Assembly: GCF_000313135.1 (NCBI RefSeq)
Contig: NW_004457654.1
Coordinates: forward strand, 1,316,730 to 1,380,729
Reading direction: 5' to 3'
DNA: 64,000 bases
DNA from: Acanthamoeba castellanii str. Neff
Taxonomy: Eukaryota > Discosea > Longamoebia > Acanthamoebidae
Part shown: positions 60,727-64,000 of the stretch, one piece after another
Layout of the letters: each line of letters opens with the position of its first letter
Position numbering within the stretch: position 1 is the first letter of the stretch
Position numbers and translations under genes: made by a program
The notes under the pieces: generated by a model
Databases searched by the model: none
What the model saw: only the letters and a program-made list of their open reading frames with translations
Told to the model about the DNA's origin: nothing

Positions 60727-63700
60727 TCACGACTTGTGTGGGTGGTGGAAGGCTGCGTTGCCGGCGAAGGTGAGGGTCTTGGTGGGTGGCGGCACCTGGC
60801 CCGGCTCGACCTCGTACTTGTAGTGCGGGGCCTGGTGGGCCTCGATGAAGTCAAGGAGCGCGTTGGAGAGGTACTGGCTGTGCTTGGTGTACTGGGCCAG
60901 GTTGTCCTCCGAGAAGAGCCGGAACGATTCGATGCGCTCGCACACGGCCTTGTTCAGCTGCGGGTCGAACAGCGGCATGCCGAAGGTCACCTCCACGACC
61001 GTCCACTCATCTGACTCAGGCGTTCGCTTGTGCTCCAGCACCGCGCTCTTGCGACTGCCGAGCCCAGTGTCGCCGTAGCCGTCGTCTTCATCTTCATCTT
61101 CATCTTCGTCGTCCTCGACAGGTTCACCTTCGCCGGAGAGTCGTCGGGCCACCGGCAGGTTTAGGGCGTGTGGGCTGCTCATCGTGATGTAACCGAAGCC
61201 GTACTGCAAGTTGAGCTTCTCTTGCAACTGCACGCAACACGTTTATCGTGAGTCTCACGCTGCTGTGATGATTACTCTTCACTTCCCGCTCATGTACCTG
61301 CTGCACGAATGGGTGGTACTCAAGGTTGTCTTGGTCGTACTCGGTCACTGGAGTGTGCGATCCAGCGGGACGCAGCCGATTAGAACGTTCGGTGTGGGCT
61401 GTGGGGCGAGGGAAACGGAGGGAAAGCTGTGTATGTACCGATGTAGCCCTCGGGCGGAGGTCGGACGGGAAAGGGGACGTGGACCACGGTGGACTTGTGG
61501 GCGTAGGCGAAGGCTTGGATCCAGACCGAGGACGACGTGAGCGCCTCGTTGAGCACCGGCAGCAGATTGGCCGTGGGCAACACCGCGGGTTCGTGCAATC
61601 CTGCCGTGAACGTAACCCGATCATAGGGCTGGCCGTGTTGTGCAACACATTATTGGGTGAGGCTAATGGCTAGCGCAAGTGCATGCGGTCAATCGGGGGG
61701 GGGTACCAGAATAGCAGTGGGCAGCTGCGTGACACGTGCGCCGCGCGGGTACAGTATGGTGGGAGGACCAGCTCCGATCTCGTTATACACGAACAGCTTC
61801 CACCACATCGAGTTGAACTGGTAACACGGTACAGTCGGTTAGTGAGGGCGATGGCAACGGTCATGATCAGGTGACCACGTGCGGGCGAAAGGTGTACCTC
61901 GGGAAGAGGCGGGCCGAAGTGCCGGGGCACGACTCGGGTCATTTCCTCGGTCTCGGTGGAGATGGGCGCCATGGAGATGAGAACGGCATAGTTCTTCTCC
62001 AACAGCTGGCGACGAGGAATTGATGAAGTCAGCGGTGCCAGTGTCACTTTCTCACAACACATCAACAACAGCGTTGAAGGCGTCGTCGGTGCCGGGAGAG
62101 GGTACTCGTAGTCGGGTGGCTTCGTCGAGGGTGTTGATACGCTCGCAGCGAATGAGATCAATGCCTCCGTCGCAATCGGGTAGGTCGAGCACTTTCTTGT
62201 TGTATCGAAGGGCTTGAATGGTGTTCTTCAGGCAGATGGCGTGGTCCACATAACGCTGTGTGTGCGCATAGCCAAATAGAGCGTTAGGAGAAGAAACATA
62301 GGCCACCGTAGCAGAAACGGGCATACCTGCGCCTCGCCTTCGGCTTTGGGCTTCACCAGCTGCAGCTCCTCCAGCAGACTGTCGAGGAACTCGTCCGAAA
62401 GCTTGCCTCGCTCGAACATGGTCACTGTCACGACAAAAGGAGAAGACATGAATGAGACGACGCGAAGGGCTTCGTGCCTGTACAGAGGCACAACGCACCA
62501 GCGTGCGTCTTGAGTCCGGCGCCGAGGTTGCCCATCATTAGGTAGGCCGTAATCGTCGAATCGAACAGGAAGGCAATTCGCTTTGAATGCTCCACCTGTG
62601 TGGTGACGGCCGAAAATGCAAACAGTGCGCGCAGAGTAAGCAAAGGCTCGACCGCGGATCCACCCGAGAATACCGTGAGTGAGTACCGTGGGAACGCTGT
62701 CGGGTTTGGACAGGGGTGTGGCGACGACGGTGCTGATATCCTCCGAGGAAGCGGTGGGCTCGGAGAAGAACGACGGATAGTACGACGCGGAGCCCTCGCC
62801 GTCCTTCTGGGTGAACGTGAGCGTGACCTCCTTCGCAGGCCTCTTCACTCCCGGCGACGTCGGACCCGCCATCGCCAGCCAAGACGGATGCCACCGCGTC
62901 TTGAGCTTCCCCGAGCCATCGTCCAGCGTCTAGAATGGAATTGCCCAGGGGCAAGACGTGTGAGTCCGGTGGAAGCGCGCAACAAGGTACAGCACTTGAA
63001 GAGGGCGGTGACGACGTACTGGCTGGGCGAGCTCCTCGAAGTTCTTCTTCTTGGCGAACCCGAGCCGCAGATACAGCGAGAGGGCTTGCTGTGGGAGGAG
63101 GCCCCGGCGGAACACCAGTCAGTGATAGAAACGGGAAAAGGTGGTGACGTGAGGGCGGAGGAAGCGATGAATGTACTTTGATCATCTGGACGTCCATTTG
63201 CAGGATGTGCGCGAGCTGCTCCACATTGGTTCGCTCGTCGACCGAAACGAAGAGCTTGTAGAGCAGGTTCTCAAAGTAGTCGCCGATCACTCGATTCATG
63301 ACAAACCCTTCCAACGGCGGAACTGTTGTTTTCACACCAAGCCGATTTAGTCCAGCGGGCCAGTTGGCGGAGCCCGGGCGAATAATGGTGGGGCGCGTAC
63401 TGATGATGTAGTCTTCGTCGTAGACCGGCACATCGATATAGATGAGGCCCTTCGTGTAGAGGCTGTGAACGGTCGCTTTGTCCACTTCGCCGGCCTTACG
63501 CGTGCCCACGTCGATGAGCATGTCGATCACTGCATGCTCCATCTTCGTCGCATTCTGAAGAAAGTTACAAGTACGTCGTGAGTGACACCGCAGACCACCA
63601 AGCGAAGGAAGGTCGGACGTACGCGAATATCGTCCTCGGAGACGTAGCCGATGTTGATCTTCCACCAGTGCGCGATTTCAATGGGCACCGGTTGCGAGGG

Positions 63701-63921
63701 CAGCAGTTCGAACAGCGCTCCACGCTTTCGCCTCCAGAGCCACGACTACGAGCACGTGTCAAGTCAAGCCACACAGCAGCGGATATAAGCAAAAGGCAAC
63801 GTCAACGACGTGTCGCGTGTAAGGCGGGTCATGCTGCGCAGACTGGAGGGTCTAACCTTGCCGCGCACGGTGTTCATGGTGTCTATGTATTGGTTGCGCC
63901 CAATGCCCAGCAGGCGAACAC
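60727..63921 (-). CDS. FAM91A1: FAM91A1-like trafficking protein, 5' end beyond window
   Basis: Homologue of the TBC1D23-binding golgin adaptor FAM91A1. The most upstream exon seen (63857-63921) reads [21 protein letters not shown], matching the family's [15 protein letters not shown]. Then [122 protein letters not shown] and [20 protein letters not shown]. It ends KTLTFAGN...HPHKS at 60727-60729. Upstream exons lie past 64000. An acidic insert ([12 protein letters not shown]) sits near 61110. Confidence 0.93.
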
Positions 63922-64000
63922 CTGGCGACCCACACACAGTAGAAAAAAATGATCAATAAATAGATAAATAAATTATCAGGAGCCACAGCTAACAGCAGAG

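Overview
This window is nuclear DNA from an intron-dense, GC-rich protist, most likely Acanthamoeba or a close amoebozoan relative. Nearly every gene is split by short (about 50-120 bp) GT-AG introns, often with GTACC or GTATG donors. Genes lie on both strands, often under 150 bp apart. I assigned 28 protein genes (one of them a doubtful small ORF), two tRNA genes, two assembly gaps and one unusual inverted-repeat island. Exon joins were made by reading frame and protein-family match, so joins I list explicitly are firmer than those I only describe.

Layout. 0-7 kb: ATAD2-type AAA+/bromodomain ATPase (-). 7.6-13.9 kb: F-box/LRR protein (+), SH3-RhoGAP (-), mitochondrial carrier (+). 14.4-20.1 kb: a CENATAC/CCDC84-like minor-spliceosome factor (-) and an AlkB-family dioxygenase with a mitochondrial-type leader (+), which diverge from a 3.3 kb island. 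The island has two inverted arms sharing 269 identical bp, each carrying a tRNA-Asp(GTC) gene, around a 2.56 kb core almost free of CpG. 20.4-31.7 kb: CRIB-STE20 kinase, PqqL-type M16 metallopeptidase, an F-box protein fused to a degenerate small-GTPase-like domain, and a mini FYVE protein (all +). 31.8-40.7 kb: small membrane protein (-), proteasome alpha7 (-), F-box/GATase1-like protein (-), MIS12 kinetochore protein (+), F-box/WD40 protein (+), MSS51-C-like protein (-), and a possible chorismate-lyase-like protein (-). 40.8-55.6 kb: APC4 (-), ASF1 (+), GINS subunit SLD5 (-), exosome RRP40 (-), proteasome RPN11 (+), ICT1-type peptidyl-tRNA hydrolase (-), WRAP53/TCAB1 (+), homeodomain protein (+). 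55.8-64 kb: TMEM41/VTT membrane protein (-), tyrosine phosphatase (-), microsomal-type epoxide hydrolase cut by a gap (-), FAM91A1 (-, running off the right edge).

No operons are expected. By content the window is rich in chromatin, cell-cycle and ubiquitin-proteasome genes: ATAD2, ASF1, SLD5, MIS12, APC4, RPN11, alpha7 and four F-box proteins. The strongest candidate for something undescribed is the inverted-repeat island at 15.73-19.01 kb. Its core carries a 20-bp palindromic motif family in which one copy keeps all six CpGs and four copies have every CpG changed to CpA or TpG. This is what deamination of methylated CpG would leave.
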